A stretch of DNA of 64,000 nt from JACVRW01 sp034664085 (lineage in GTDB: Bacteria > Actinomycetota > Thermoleophilia > Solirubrobacterales > Thermoleophilaceae): the NCBI GenBank assembly GCA_034664085.1, contig JAXDII010000025.1:25970-89969 (forward strand). The letters run 5' to 3'. Positions 16,958 to 26,029 of the stretch are shown piece after piece; within the stretch, counting starts at the first letter, position 1; every line of letters begins with the position of its first letter. Under the pieces are notes generated by a model, which saw only the letters and a list, made by a program, of their open reading frames with translations, made no database searches and was not told the origin of the DNA. Both the position numbers and the translations under genes were made by a program.

Positions 16958-18120
16958 CGGGCGCCGGCCAGCACGCGCCTGCCCCGCTCGGCGAGGTCGC
17001 CGGTCGCGATCGCATCGCGCAGCTCGCGCATCAGGCGCTCCATGAACGTCAGGTTGTGCAGCGTGATCAGCCGCTTGGCGGTCAGCTCGCCCGCCCGGAT
17101 CAGGTAGTGCAGGTAGCCGCGGGTGTGCTCGCGGCAGGCCGGGCACTCGCAGCCCTCCTCGATCGGCGCGCGGCTGGTGCGGTGGGCGGCCTTCGCGAGG
17201 TCGAGCCGCCAGCGGCTGTCGGGGTCGGAGACGAGGGCGGTCCCGTGCCGGGCCAGGCGGGTCGGGGTGGCGCAGTCGAAGGTGTCGATCCCCGCGGCCA
17301 CCGCGTGGACGATGTCGTCCACGTCGCCGATGCCGAGCAGGTGGCGCGGCGGTTCTTCGGGCAGCCCGGCCAGCGACCACCCGACCACCTCGCGCATCTG
17401 CTCCTTCGACTGGCCGAGCGAGCCCCCGATCGCGATGCCGTCGCTGCCCGACCCGGCCACGTATGCGGTCGACTCCGCCCGCAGGTCCTCGTAGACGCCG
17501 CCCTGCACGATGCCGTAGAGCAGCTGGCCCGCCGGCGCGTGCTCGCCGTGCCAGCGCACGCAGCGGTCCAGCCAGCGGTGGGTGCGCTCCATCGAGGCGG
17601 CGGTGTACTCGCGCTCGACGTGGAAGGGCGTGCACTCGTCGAAGGCGAGCGCGATGTCGGAGCCCAGCGCGGCCTGGACCTCCATCGACGTCTCGGGCCC
17701 CATGAAGCGCTCGCCGCCGTCGAGGTAGGAGCGAAACCGGACGCCCTCCTCCTCGATCGAGATGATCATCGAGGTGTTCCGCTCGCGCCGGCGCTTGACC
17801 TCCTCGGCCACGGACCCGTGGCCCATCGAGAACACCTGGTAGCCGCCGGAGTCGGTGATGATCGGCCGGCGCCAGCCCATGAACTCGTGCAGCCCGCCCA
17901 TCTCGGAGATCAGCTCGTGGCCCGGCTGGATGAACAGGTGGAAGGTGTTGCCGAGCACCATGTCGTAGCCCAGCTCGGCCACCTCGGCCGCGTGCAGGGA
18001 CTTGACCGTCGCGGTCGACGCCAGCGGTACGAAGGCGGGCGTGCGGACGTCGCCGTGGGGCGTGTGGATGACCCCCGCGCGGGCGGCGCCGTCGCGGGCG
18101 GTGATCGTGAACGGAGCCAC
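16954..18120 (-). CDS. tgt: tRNA-guanine transglycosylase
   Basis: About 388 residues from a GTG at 18120, giving the normal N-terminus (PFTITARDGAARAG). The enzyme swaps guanine 34 for preQ1 in queuosine tRNAs. Visible features are the pocket ITDSGGYQVFSMG, nucleophile region FDCATPTRLARHG, base-recognition LAFDECTPF and GIVQGGVYEDLR, and the C-terminal zinc site CECPACREHTRGYLHYL...LHNLTFM. The reading frame stays open far upstream of the GTG, but that part shows no homology. Confidence 0.93.
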   Translation of the reverse strand: MAPFTITARDGAARAGVIHTPHGDVRTPAFVPLASTATVKSLHAAEVAELGYDMVLGNTFHLFIQPGHELISEMGGLHEFMGWRRPIITDSGGYQVFSMGHGSVAEEVKRRRERNTSMIISIEEEGVRFRSYLDGGERFMGPETSMEVQAALGSDIALAFDECTPFHVEREYTAASMERTHRWLDRCVRWHGEHAPAGQLLYGIVQGGVYEDLRAESTAYVAGSGSDGIAIGGSLGQSKEQMREVVGWSLAGLPEEPPRHLLGIGDVDDIVHAVAAGIDTFDCATPTRLARHGTALVSDPDSRWRLDLAKAAHRTSRAPIEEGCECPACREHTRGYLHYLIRAGELTAKRLITLHNLTFMERLMRELRDAIATGDLAERGRRVLAGAR

Positions 18121-18155
18121 GGCGGAGAGCCTACGCAGGGCCCGCGGAACGGCGA

Positions 18156-18186
18156 AGGGGAGCCGCCCGGTCCGAGCGGCTCCCCT
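18156..18186 (-). terminator. Hairpin terminator downstream of hsp20
   Basis: An 11-bp perfect stem (AGGGGAGCCGC pairing with GCGGCTCCCCT) encloses a 9-base loop, 6 bases after the hsp20 stop. There is no long U-run, as is common at high GC. It separates hsp20 from tgt. Confidence 0.7.
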
Positions 18187-18191
18187 CGCGA

Positions 18192-18665
18192 TTACTGCGA
18201 CTCGCTGGCCGTGCCCTCGACCGCTGGCGGGCTGCCGTTGCGCTCGGGCGAGCCCACGCTGATCTGCACCCGGCGCGGCTTGCGCTCCTCGGGCTTCGGG
18301 ATGCGCACCTCGAGCACGCCGCGGGCGAACCCCGCCGAGATCCCGTCGGCGTCGACCCCGTCGGGCAGCGTGAGGGAGCGGTTGAAGCTGCCGAACGAGC
18401 GCTCGATGCGATACCACCCGCGCTCCTGCGACTCGTGCTCGGCCTCGCGCGCGCCCGAGATCGTGAGCGCGCCGTCCTGCACCTCGATCGAAACGTCCTC
18501 CTCGGACAGGCCAGGCAGGTCCGCCTTCAGCACGAAATGATCCTCGGCCTCGACGAGGTCCACGGGCGGAACCCACCGGCGCACCTCGCGGTCGACGCCG
18601 AAGAACGTGTCGAAGAGCCGGTCCACCTCACGGGAGAACGGCTCAGGCTTCATCAGAAGAGCCAT
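18192..18665 (-). CDS. Hsp20 / alpha-crystallin small heat-shock protein
   Basis: A 157-residue small heat-shock protein. The alpha-crystallin domain runs from about residue 38 (WVPPVDLVEAEDHFVLKADLPG) to the conserved GVLEVRIPK, followed by a Ser/Glu-rich tail. It prevents aggregation of unfolded proteins without ATP. The ATG at 18665 is preceded by GGAGGTGCAGAC, a strong ribosome-binding site; an in-frame upstream ATG at 18683 has none. A good sigma-70-type promoter lies upstream (18708-18736). Confidence 0.92.
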   Translation of the reverse strand: MALLMKPEPFSREVDRLFDTFFGVDREVRRWVPPVDLVEAEDHFVLKADLPGLSEEDVSIEVQDGALTISGAREAEHESQERGWYRIERSFGSFNRSLTLPDGVDADGISAGFARGVLEVRIPKPEERKPRRVQISVGSPERNGSPPAVEGTASESQ

Positions 18666-18707
18666 GTCTGCACCTCCATACAAACCGTGAAATGCATTGC
18701 GCGGGGC

Positions 18708-18736
18708 AGAATAAAATCTCAGTGGCTCTTTGTCAA
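18708..18736 (-). promoter_or_regulatory. hsp20 promoter (-35 TTGACA, -10 TATTCT)
   Basis: On the minus strand, TTGACA (18731-18736) and TATTCT (18708-18713) are separated by exactly 17 bases, about 40 bases upstream of the hsp20 start. The block is distinctly AT-richer than its surroundings. A complete HspR inverted repeat (HAIR) was not found. Confidence 0.75.
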
Positions 18737-18753
18737 GGTTGTTCCCGAGGCGG

Positions 18754-20241
18754 TCAGCCCTTGCGCAGCGGCCTGCCGGTCATCTCGTCCGGCTGCTCCT
18801 GCTCCAGCAGCGCCAGCACCGTGGGCGCCACGTCGGCCAGGGTGCCGTCGTCGCGCAGCTCCCCGACGTCCGCGGTGATCACCAGCGGCACCGGGTTCAT
18901 CGAGTGCGCCGTGTTGGGGCTGCCGTCGGGCTCGAGCATGTGGTCGGCGTTGCCGTGGTCGGCGGTGATCACGCAGACGCCGCCCGACTCGTGCACCGCC
19001 TCCACCACGCGGCCGAGGCACTCGTCGACGGTCTCGATCGCGCGCACGGCGGCCTCGATCACGCCGGTGTGGCCGACCATGTCGGGGTTGGCGAAGTTGA
19101 TGATCCCGAACCCGGGCTCGCCCTCCCGCCAGCCCGCCACGAACGCGTCGGCAGCCTCGGAGGCGCTCATCTCGGGCTTCTTGTCGTAGGTCGGCACGTC
19201 GCGCGGCGAGTCGACGAGGCGGCGGTCCTCGCCCGGGTACGGGTCCTCCTCGCCGCCGTTGAAGAAGTAGGTGACGTGCGCGTACTTCTCGGTCTCGGCC
19301 ACGTGCAGCTGGCCGATGCCGCGGTCGGCGAGCGTGCTCGCGAGCGTCACCTGAGGGCGCTCCTGCGGGACCGCGACCGGGTAGTCCCAGTCCTCCTGGT
19401 ACTGCGTGAGCGTGGTCAGCCTCACGTCGGGCGCCTCGCCGCGGTCGAACTCGTCGAAGTCGGGCTCGGCCAGCGCGCGGGTGAGCTGGCGCGCGCGATC
19501 GGGGCGGAAGTTGAAGAAGACGACGCTATCGCCGGCGCGGATGCGGCCGTCCTCGCCGACCAGCGTCGGCTTGATGAACTCGTCGGTCTCGCCGCGCTCG
19601 TAGGCGGCCCGCACCGCGGCCTCGCCGGCGTCGGCCCGGTGCTCGGCCTTCCCGTGCACGATCGCGTCGCAGGCGAGCTGCGTGCGATCCCAGCGCCGGT
19701 CGCGGTCCATCGCGTAGTAGCGCCCCGTCACCGTTGCGATGCGGGAGTTGCCCCAGCTCTCCACCTCGGCCACGTAGCCGGCGCCGGAGTCCGGGTTGGT
19801 GTCGCGGCCGTCCGTGAACGCGTGGATCACGACGTCCTCTACACCCTGCTTGGCGGCCAGCTCCACCAGCGCCTTCAGGTGGTCCATCGAGGCGTGCACC
19901 CCACCCGCGGAGACCAGCCCGAGCAGGTGGACCCGCTCGGCATTGCAGGCCTCCAGCAGCACCTCGTTCTCGAAGAACGAGCCGTTCTCGACAGCCTCGT
20001 CGATGCGCAGCAGGTCCTGCTTGACCACCGCGCCCGCGCCCAGGTTGAGGTGGCCCACCTCGGAGTTGCCCATCTGGCCCTCCGGCAGGCCGACCGCGGG
20101 CCCCCAGGCCGTCAGGGTCGTGTGCGGGTGGCGCTCCCAGAGCTCGTCGAAGACCGGCGTGTCGGCCAGCTCCACCGCGTTCCCGGGGCCCGGCTCCGCG
20201 AGCCCCCATCCGTCCAATACGACGAGGGCTACAGGCCTCAC
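18754..20241 (-). CDS. gpmI: 2,3-bisphosphoglycerate-independent phosphoglycerate mutase
   Basis: A 495-residue GpmI of the alkaline-phosphatase superfamily interconverting 3- and 2-phosphoglycerate. It has the metal and phosphoserine region LVVLDGWGLAEPGPGNAV, GNSEVGHLNLGAG (serine nucleophile in NSEVGH), HAFTDGRDTNP, FNFRPDRARQL and the C-terminal metal site ITADHGNADHM. It starts at a GTG overlapping the tpiA stop, so it is the last gene of a gap-pgk-tpiA-gpmI operon. In many actinobacteria secG follows tpiA instead. Confidence 0.95.
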   Translation of the reverse strand: MRPVALVVLDGWGLAEPGPGNAVELADTPVFDELWERHPHTTLTAWGPAVGLPEGQMGNSEVGHLNLGAGAVVKQDLLRIDEAVENGSFFENEVLLEACNAERVHLLGLVSAGGVHASMDHLKALVELAAKQGVEDVVIHAFTDGRDTNPDSGAGYVAEVESWGNSRIATVTGRYYAMDRDRRWDRTQLACDAIVHGKAEHRADAGEAAVRAAYERGETDEFIKPTLVGEDGRIRAGDSVVFFNFRPDRARQLTRALAEPDFDEFDRGEAPDVRLTTLTQYQEDWDYPVAVPQERPQVTLASTLADRGIGQLHVAETEKYAHVTYFFNGGEEDPYPGEDRRLVDSPRDVPTYDKKPEMSASEAADAFVAGWREGEPGFGIINFANPDMVGHTGVIEAAVRAIETVDECLGRVVEAVHESGGVCVITADHGNADHMLEPDGSPNTAHSMNPVPLVITADVGELRDDGTLADVAPTVLALLEQEQPDEMTGRPLRKG

Positions 20242-20999
20242 TGCGCCGCGGCGGACACGATCCGCGCGAAGCCCTCGGGGTCGAGGCTCGCCCCGCCCAC
20301 CAGCGCGCCGTCGACGTCGGGCTTGGCGAGGATCTCGGCGGCGTTGTCCGGCTTGACGCTGCCGCCGTAGAGCACGCGGATGCGCTCGGCGGCCTCGGGC
20401 GAGCGGTCGGCCACGAGCGCGCGCACGAAGGCGATCGCTTCCTCGGCGATTTCGGGCGTGGCGACCTTGCCCGTGCCGATCGCCCAGATCGGCTCATAGG
20501 CGATCGTCACCTCGGCCAGGCGCTCCTCGGGCACCTTCTCGAGCCCCTCCTGCACCTGGTGGCGCAGCTTGCGCTCGGTCTCCCCGCGCTCGCGCTCCTC
20601 CTCGGTCTCCCCGACGCAGAGGATCGGCCGCAGCCCGGCCGCCAGCGCGACCGGCACCTTTTCCTGAAGGGCCCGGTCGGTCTCGCAGAAGAACTGGCGG
20701 CGCTCGGAGTGGCCGAGCACCACGCCGTCGATTCCGAGCTCGGTGAGCATGGCCGCGGACACCTCGCCGGTGAACGCGCCGGACTCCTCGAAGTGCATGT
20801 TCTGGGCGTACACGGCCACGCCGCTTCCCGCGAGCTTCTGCACGCACACGTCGAGGGACGTGAACGGCGCGCAGATGCCGACGTCGGCCGGACGCTCGCC
20901 CCCGCCGGCGAGCAGCTCCGGCAGGCGGTCGCAGTACTCCGCCGCCTGGGCCCGGGTGCCCCAGAGCTTCCAGTTGCCGACGATCAGCGGCTTACGCAT
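20238..20999 (-). CDS. tpiA: Triosephosphate isomerase
   Basis: A 253-residue TIM-barrel enzyme. Recognisable parts are the N-terminal GNWKLWGT with catalytic lysine, LGHSERRQFF (catalytic histidine), AYEPIWAIGTGKVATPE (catalytic Glu and flexible loop) and YGGSVKPDNA (phosphate binding). The ATG at 20999 lies inside the 3' end of pgk (8-base overlap) and the stop overlaps gpmI. It links the two triose phosphates in glycolysis. Confidence 0.96.
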   Translation of the reverse strand: MRKPLIVGNWKLWGTRAQAAEYCDRLPELLAGGGERPADVGICAPFTSLDVCVQKLAGSGVAVYAQNMHFEESGAFTGEVSAAMLTELGIDGVVLGHSERRQFFCETDRALQEKVPVALAAGLRPILCVGETEEERERGETERKLRHQVQEGLEKVPEERLAEVTIAYEPIWAIGTGKVATPEIAEEAIAFVRALVADRSPEAAERIRVLYGGSVKPDNAAEILAKPDVDGALVGGASLDPEGFARIVSAAAQ

Positions 21000-22203
21000 C
21001 GTCGAGCACCTCCACCCCGGGCAGCGGCTTGCCCTCGAGCAGCTCCAGCGACGCCCCGCCGCCGGTCGAGAGGTGGTCCACGTCGTCGTCGAGCCCGAAG
21101 CGGGCGAGCGCCGCCGCGGAGTCGCCGCCGCCGACCACCGTCGTGCCCTGCGCGCGCGCCACCGCCTCGGCCACCGCGCGCGTTCCCGCGGCGAACGGCT
21201 CCATCTCGAAGGCGCCCATCGGGCCGTTCCAGAAGACGGTTCCGGCCCGCTCGACCTCCTCGGCGTACGCCGCGGCGCTGCGCGGGCCGATGTCCAGGCC
21301 CATCCAGCCGTCCGGCACGGCGGTGCCGTCCTCGGTGCGGCGCCCGGCCTCGGCGTCGAAGCGGTCGCCGATGACGAGGTCGGTCGGCAGCAGCAGCCGG
21401 CAGTCGGACCCCTCCGCCTTCTCGAGCGCCCGGCGCGCCAGCTCGACACCCTCCTCCTCGACGAGCGAGTCGCCTGTCGGGATGCCCTGCGCCCGGAAGA
21501 AGCTGAAGCACATCGCGCCGCCGACCAGCAGCGTGTCGGCGGTGTCGAGGAACTTGTCGATCAGGGCGATCTTGTCCGACACCTTGGCGCCGCCGAGCAC
21601 CACCACCAGCGGCCGCTCGGGCGCCTCGACGATCGCTCGCAGCGTGGTGACCTCGCGCTCGAGCAGCAGGCCCGCGACCGCCGGCCGCAGGTGCTCCGCC
21701 ACGCCCGCGGTGGACGCATGGGCCCTGTGCGCGGCGCCGAAGGCGTCGTTCACGTAGGCGTCGCCGAGGCTCGCCAGCTCCTCCGCCAGCTCGGGGTCGT
21801 TCTCGGTCTCGCCGTGCTCCCAGCGCGTGTTCTCGAGCACGAGCACCTCTCCGCGCCCGAGCCGGTCGACGCCGCGGCGCACCTCCGGCCCGATCACGTC
21901 GGGCGCCTGGAGCACGGTGGCGTCGATCAGCTCGCCGAGCCGCTCCGAGACCGGCTTCAGCGAGGTCTTCGGATCCCGTCCCTTGGGCCGGCCCAGGTGC
22001 GAGCACAGCACCAGCCGCGCACCGCGCTCGAGCAGCAACTCGATCGTCGGCAGCGCCGCGCGGATGCGCGCGTCGTCCGCGACCCGGCCGTCCTCGAGCG
22101 GCACGTTGAAGTCGACGCGGGCGAGCACGCGCTCACCCTCGCCGATCTCCAGGTCGCGGACGGTGCGCTTGCCGAATCCGGTCGTGGCGCCGGCCTCAGG
22201 CAA
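20992..22203 (-). CDS. pgk: Phosphoglycerate kinase
   Basis: A 403-residue enzyme with RVDFNVPLEDG, CSHLGRPKGRD, the hinge and nucleotide site VVVLGGAKVSDKI, and the C-terminal VVGGGDSAAAL / STGGGASLELLEGK. It transfers phosphate from 1,3-bisphosphoglycerate to ADP. No ATG or GTG occurs near the required N-terminus; the only suitable start is the TTG at 22203, which sits 8 bases inside the gap gene, implying translational coupling. Confidence 0.95.
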   Translation of the reverse strand: MPEAGATTGFGKRTVRDLEIGEGERVLARVDFNVPLEDGRVADDARIRAALPTIELLLERGARLVLCSHLGRPKGRDPKTSLKPVSERLGELIDATVLQAPDVIGPEVRRGVDRLGRGEVLVLENTRWEHGETENDPELAEELASLGDAYVNDAFGAAHRAHASTAGVAEHLRPAVAGLLLEREVTTLRAIVEAPERPLVVVLGGAKVSDKIALIDKFLDTADTLLVGGAMCFSFFRAQGIPTGDSLVEEEGVELARRALEKAEGSDCRLLLPTDLVIGDRFDAEAGRRTEDGTAVPDGWMGLDIGPRSAAAYAEEVERAGTVFWNGPMGAFEMEPFAAGTRAVAEAVARAQGTTVVGGGDSAAALARFGLDDDVDHLSTGGGASLELLEGKPLPGVEVLDDA

Positions 22204-23215
22204 CCGGCGCCCCAGCGAGAACCCGCTGCGCCAGGTCGACCACGCGGTTGGAGTAGCCCCATTCGTTGTCGTACCAGGAGACGATCTTCACGAGCTTGCC
22301 GTCGATCACCATCGTCAGCGGCGCATCGAAGATCGACGAGTACGACGAGCCGACGATGTCGGTGGAGACGATCGGATCCTCGTTGTAGCGCAGGATCCCC
22401 TCGAGGGCGCCGGTGTCCGCCTTGGCGGCAAACGCCTCGTTGATCTCCTCCTTGCTCGTCTCCCGCGACACCTCGCAGACCAGGTCGACGACCGACCCGG
22501 TGATCACCGGTGCGCGCACGGCGATGCCGTTCAGCTTGCCGTCGAGCTCGGGCAGCACCAGGCCGACGGCCTTGGCCGCGCCGGTGGACGTCGGCACCAG
22601 GTTGACGGCGGCGGCGCGTGCGCGGCGCGGGTCCGAGTGCGGCGCGTCCTGCAGGTTCTGATCGGCCGTGTAGGCGTGGATCGTCGTCATGATCCCGCGC
22701 TCGATTCCGACAGCGTCGTGCAGCACCTTGGCGACGGGCGCCAGGCAGTTGGTGGTGCACGAGGCGTTCGAGATCACGTGGTGCTGCTGCGGGTCGTAGG
22801 CGTCGTCGTTCACGCCCAGCGCGAGCGTCACGTCGGGGCCGGTGGCCGGCGCCGTGATGATCACCTTCTTGGCGCCCGCGTCGAGGTGCTTGGCGGCGTC
22901 GTCGCGCTTGGTGAAGAAGCCGGTGGACTCGACGACCACGTCGGCGCCCACGTCGCTCCACGGGAGGGCGGCGGGATCGCGCTCGGCGAACACGCGCAGC
23001 TCCTTGCCGTCCACGATCAGGCCGGTCTCGGTGTGTTCGACCTCGCCCGGGAACGGGCCCAGGATCGAGTCGTACTTGAGCAGGTGCGCGAGCGTCTTCG
23101 TATCGGTGATGTCGTTGACGCCGACCCAGTCGATGTCCTCACCGCGAGCGTGGGCCGCCCTGAACACGTTCCGGCCGATGCGCCCGAAGCCGTTGATTCC
23201 GGCCTTCAAGGCCAT
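22196..23215 (-). CDS. gap: Glyceraldehyde-3-phosphate dehydrogenase, type I
   Basis: A 339-residue NAD-binding dehydrogenase. It has the Rossmann start GINGFGRIGRNVFRA, catalytic cysteine in ISNASCTTNCLAP, HAYTADQNLQD, and the C-terminal SWYDNEWGYSNRVVDLA. The ATG at 23215 is preceded by AAAGGGAG. It is the first gene of the glycolytic run. Upstream lie only 45 bases before rapZ; the yvcK and whiA genes usually found between rapZ and gap in actinobacteria are absent here. Confidence 0.96.
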   Translation of the reverse strand: MALKAGINGFGRIGRNVFRAAHARGEDIDWVGVNDITDTKTLAHLLKYDSILGPFPGEVEHTETGLIVDGKELRVFAERDPAALPWSDVGADVVVESTGFFTKRDDAAKHLDAGAKKVIITAPATGPDVTLALGVNDDAYDPQQHHVISNASCTTNCLAPVAKVLHDAVGIERGIMTTIHAYTADQNLQDAPHSDPRRARAAAVNLVPTSTGAAKAVGLVLPELDGKLNGIAVRAPVITGSVVDLVCEVSRETSKEEINEAFAAKADTGALEGILRYNEDPIVSTDIVGSSYSSIFDAPLTMVIDGKLVKIVSWYDNEWGYSNRVVDLAQRVLAGAPVA

Positions 23216-23260
23216 CTGTACTCCCTTTCGTCGGTGACCGCTTAGAGGGGTGAATCTATC

Positions 23261-24139
23261 TCAGGGGCGCAGAGGCGGCTTCTGCACGTCCCGGTGGACC
23301 ACGTCGACGAGCAGGTCGCCGCGGGCCGCGTACAGGCGCGCCAGGTGCTCGGCGATCACCACCGAGCGGTGGCGGCCGCCGGTGCAGCCGATGCCGACGG
23401 TGAGGTGCGCCTTGCCCTCCTGCTCGTACGCCGGCAGCAGGTAGTCGAGCAGCGGCGTGAGCCGCTCGTAGAACTCCGCGATGCCGTCGGCGCCCTCGAC
23501 GAACTCGACCACGGCGTCGTCGAGGCCGGTCAGCTCGCGCAGCTCTGCCTCGTAGTGCGGGTTCGGCAGGAAGCGAACGTCGAAGCTGAGATCGGCGTCG
23601 CGCGGGGTCCCGTGCTTGAAGCCGAAGGTCAGGAACGTGACGGCCAGCCTGCCGACCTTGCCGTGCGGCAGCATCTTGTCGGCCACCACCCGGCGCAGCC
23701 GGCTGGCCGACAGGTCCGAGGTGTCGATCGAGACGTCGCCGCGGTCCTTCAGCGGCGCCAGCAGCTCGCGCTCCTTGCGGATGGCCGACTCGACCGACCC
23801 GCCGTTGGCGAGCGGATGGCGTCGGCGCGTCTCCTTGAAGCGGTTGATCAGCACCGCCTCGGAGGCCTCGAGGTAGAGCACCCGGAACGGGACGCCGCGG
23901 CGATCCAGCTCGTCCAGCACCTTGACGAGGCTGTCGAAGTACGCGCCGCCGCGGACGTCGGACGCGACCGCGGCCCGCTCGACCTTGCTGCCTTCGTGGC
24001 CGAACAGGTCGGCCAGCGATCCGATCATCTCGGGCGGCAGGTTGTCGACGCAGAAGTAGCCGGCGTCCTCGAACGTCGCCATCGCCTGCGACTTCCCCGC
24101 GCCGCTGAAGCCGGTGATGATCACGAAGTCCTGGATCAT
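23261..24139 (-). CDS. rapZ: RapZ / YvcJ-family nucleotide-binding protein
   Basis: A 292-residue P-loop protein with Walker A GFSGAGKSQAM, YFCVDNLPPEM, TFLTFGFKHGTP, DVRFLPNPHYE and the C-terminal GCTGGRHRSVVIAEHLA. In enterobacteria RapZ controls GlmZ sRNA decay; in Gram-positives YvcJ influences competence and cell-wall metabolism. The ATG overlaps the uvrC TGA (ATGA at 24136-24139), the usual uvrC-rapZ arrangement. Its ligand and target in this lineage are unknown. Confidence 0.94.
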   Translation of the reverse strand: MIQDFVIITGFSGAGKSQAMATFEDAGYFCVDNLPPEMIGSLADLFGHEGSKVERAAVASDVRGGAYFDSLVKVLDELDRRGVPFRVLYLEASEAVLINRFKETRRRHPLANGGSVESAIRKERELLAPLKDRGDVSIDTSDLSASRLRRVVADKMLPHGKVGRLAVTFLTFGFKHGTPRDADLSFDVRFLPNPHYEAELRELTGLDDAVVEFVEGADGIAEFYERLTPLLDYLLPAYEQEGKAHLTVGIGCTGGRHRSVVIAEHLARLYAARGDLLVDVVHRDVQKPPLRP

Positions 24140-25998
24140 CGGACCTTGTTGACGTAGGCATGGATGTCGCGCGCCACCTTGCCGGGCAGGCCGGGGACCG
24201 ACTCCAGCTCCTCGCGGCTCGCCGACAGGAAGCGCTCGGGGGAGCCGAAGTGCTGCAGGATGCTGCGCTTGCGCGCCGGCCCGACGCCCGGCAGGTCGTC
24301 CAGCACCGAGCGCGTCATCGCCCGGTCACGGCGGCCGCGGTGGAACTCGATCGCGAAGCGGTGCGCCTCGTCGCGGGCGCGCTGCAGCAGCTGCAGCTCC
24401 GGCGTGTCGTGGCCGAGCAGCAGCGGCGCGCTCTGGCCCGGCGTGAAGACCTCCTCCACCCGCTTCGCCAGGCTGACCACCGTCACGCCCAGGTCGCGGA
24501 ACGGGCCGAGCTCCTTCAGCCCGGCCGACAGCTGGCCCTTGCCGCCGTCGATCACGATCAGCGCGGGCAGCGACGCGAAGCTCTCGTCGTAGTCCTTGTC
24601 GTGCGGGCTGCGTTCGCGCTGGGCGACGTACTGCGCCATCCGCCGTGAGAGCACCTCTGCCATGGCCGCGAAGTCATCTTGAACTGCACCTCGGATGCCG
24701 AAGCGCCGGTAGTCCGACTTCTTCGGGGCTCCGCCCTCGAAGACGACCATCGAAGCGACCGTGTGCGCGTGCATCAGGTTGGAGATGTCGAAGCACTCGA
24801 TCCGCATCGGGATCGCCTCCATGCTGAGGGCGCGCTGCAGGCGGTCGAGCGCCTCGATGCGCTGCGAGCGGCGGCGCTCCGAGCGCAGCCGGTCCTGGTC
24901 GAGCGCCAGCCGCGCGTTGCGCTCGGCCAGCTCGAGGATGCGCCGCTTGTCGCCGCGCTCCGCGTGCCGCACGTCCACGGGAGCGCCGCGGCGCTCGGCC
25001 AGCGCCGTCGCCAGCGTGTCGGTGGCCCGGACCGCCCGCGGCACGATCACCTGGGGCGGCACCGCGATCGCGCTCGCGTAGTACTGGAGCACGAACTCCT
25101 CCGCCACCTCGCCCTCGTCGCGCTCGGCGGCGTTCTCGAGGTAGAAGCTCTGGCGGTCCTGGAGCACGCCGTCGCGCACCTGGAACACCTGCGCGTTGGC
25201 GTCCGTGCCCTCGGCGGCCACGCCGATCGCGTCGAGCGTGCCGACCGCCTCGTTGGCGATGCGCTGGCGCTCGAGCAGCGAGCGGACCGCCTTCAGGCGG
25301 TTGCGCAGCATCGCCGCCTGCTCGAACTCCTGGTCCTCGGCGGCGCGACGCATGCCCGTGTCGAGGGCGCGCTCGATCTGGCGGTAGCGGCCCGACAGGA
25401 AGTCGATGATCGTGTCGACGTTGGCCCGATACTCCTCCTTGGAGATGTAGCCGACACAGGGCGCCTGGCAGCGCTTGATGTAGTAGTCGAGGCAGGGGCT
25501 GCCGCTGGCCCGGCCGGGGTCGGGGCCGTCGCAGGTGCGGTACTGGAAGACCTTGCCGAGCAGGTCCAGCGTCTCGCGCACGCGCTTGGCGTTGCTGAAC
25601 GGGCCGAAGTAGACGCGCCCGCGCCTGTGGCGCTCGCGGGTGAAGTAGATGCGCGGGTACTCCTCGTCGAGGCTGATCCCGATGTAGGGGTACGACTTGT
25701 CGTCGCGCAGGCGGACGTTGAAGACGGGCCGGTGGCGCTTGATGAACTCCTGCTCCGCCAGCAGCGCCTCGGCCTCGGTCTCCGTGGCGATGAACTCGAT
25801 GTCGTGCACCTGCGCGACCATCGCCGCGCGCGGCTTGGAGAAGTGGCCGCCGACGCGCTTGCGGATCGACCGCGCCTTGCCGACGTAGAGCACCTTGCGC
25901 TTGGCGTCGCGGAAGAGGTAGACGCCAGGGGCGTCCGGCAGCGCACGGCGCTGCTGCTTCAGGCGCTCCTCGCGCCGCTCGATCTCGGCTACGGCCAC
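24136..25998 (-). CDS. uvrC: UvrC, excinuclease ABC subunit C
   Basis: A 620-residue protein with the full UvrC layout: N-terminal GIY-YIG nuclease (PDAPGVYLFRD, VLYVGKARSIRKRV), a Cys-rich segment (CDGPDPGRASGSPCLDYYIKRC), UVR motif near residues 200-235, a RNase H-like C-nuclease (FDISNLMHAHTVASMVVFEGG, VIDGGKGQLSAG) and a C-terminal helix-hairpin-helix (DDLPGVGPARKRSILQHFGS). It makes both incisions in nucleotide-excision repair. It starts at a GTG. Confidence 0.96.
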   Translation of the reverse strand: MAVAEIERREERLKQQRRALPDAPGVYLFRDAKRKVLYVGKARSIRKRVGGHFSKPRAAMVAQVHDIEFIATETEAEALLAEQEFIKRHRPVFNVRLRDDKSYPYIGISLDEEYPRIYFTRERHRRGRVYFGPFSNAKRVRETLDLLGKVFQYRTCDGPDPGRASGSPCLDYYIKRCQAPCVGYISKEEYRANVDTIIDFLSGRYRQIERALDTGMRRAAEDQEFEQAAMLRNRLKAVRSLLERQRIANEAVGTLDAIGVAAEGTDANAQVFQVRDGVLQDRQSFYLENAAERDEGEVAEEFVLQYYASAIAVPPQVIVPRAVRATDTLATALAERRGAPVDVRHAERGDKRRILELAERNARLALDQDRLRSERRRSQRIEALDRLQRALSMEAIPMRIECFDISNLMHAHTVASMVVFEGGAPKKSDYRRFGIRGAVQDDFAAMAEVLSRRMAQYVAQRERSPHDKDYDESFASLPALIVIDGGKGQLSAGLKELGPFRDLGVTVVSLAKRVEEVFTPGQSAPLLLGHDTPELQLLQRARDEAHRFAIEFHRGRRDRAMTRSVLDDLPGVGPARKRSILQHFGSPERFLSASREELESVPGLPGKVARDIHAYVNKVR

Positions 25999-26029
25999 CG
26001 TGATCGAGGATATGCGGCGCCGGAGCCGA

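Noticed and set aside
18708..18736. HspR (HAIR) operator at the hsp20 promoter
   Set aside because: A single CTTGA half-site is present as part of the -35 box, but no paired ACTCAAG at the required distance.
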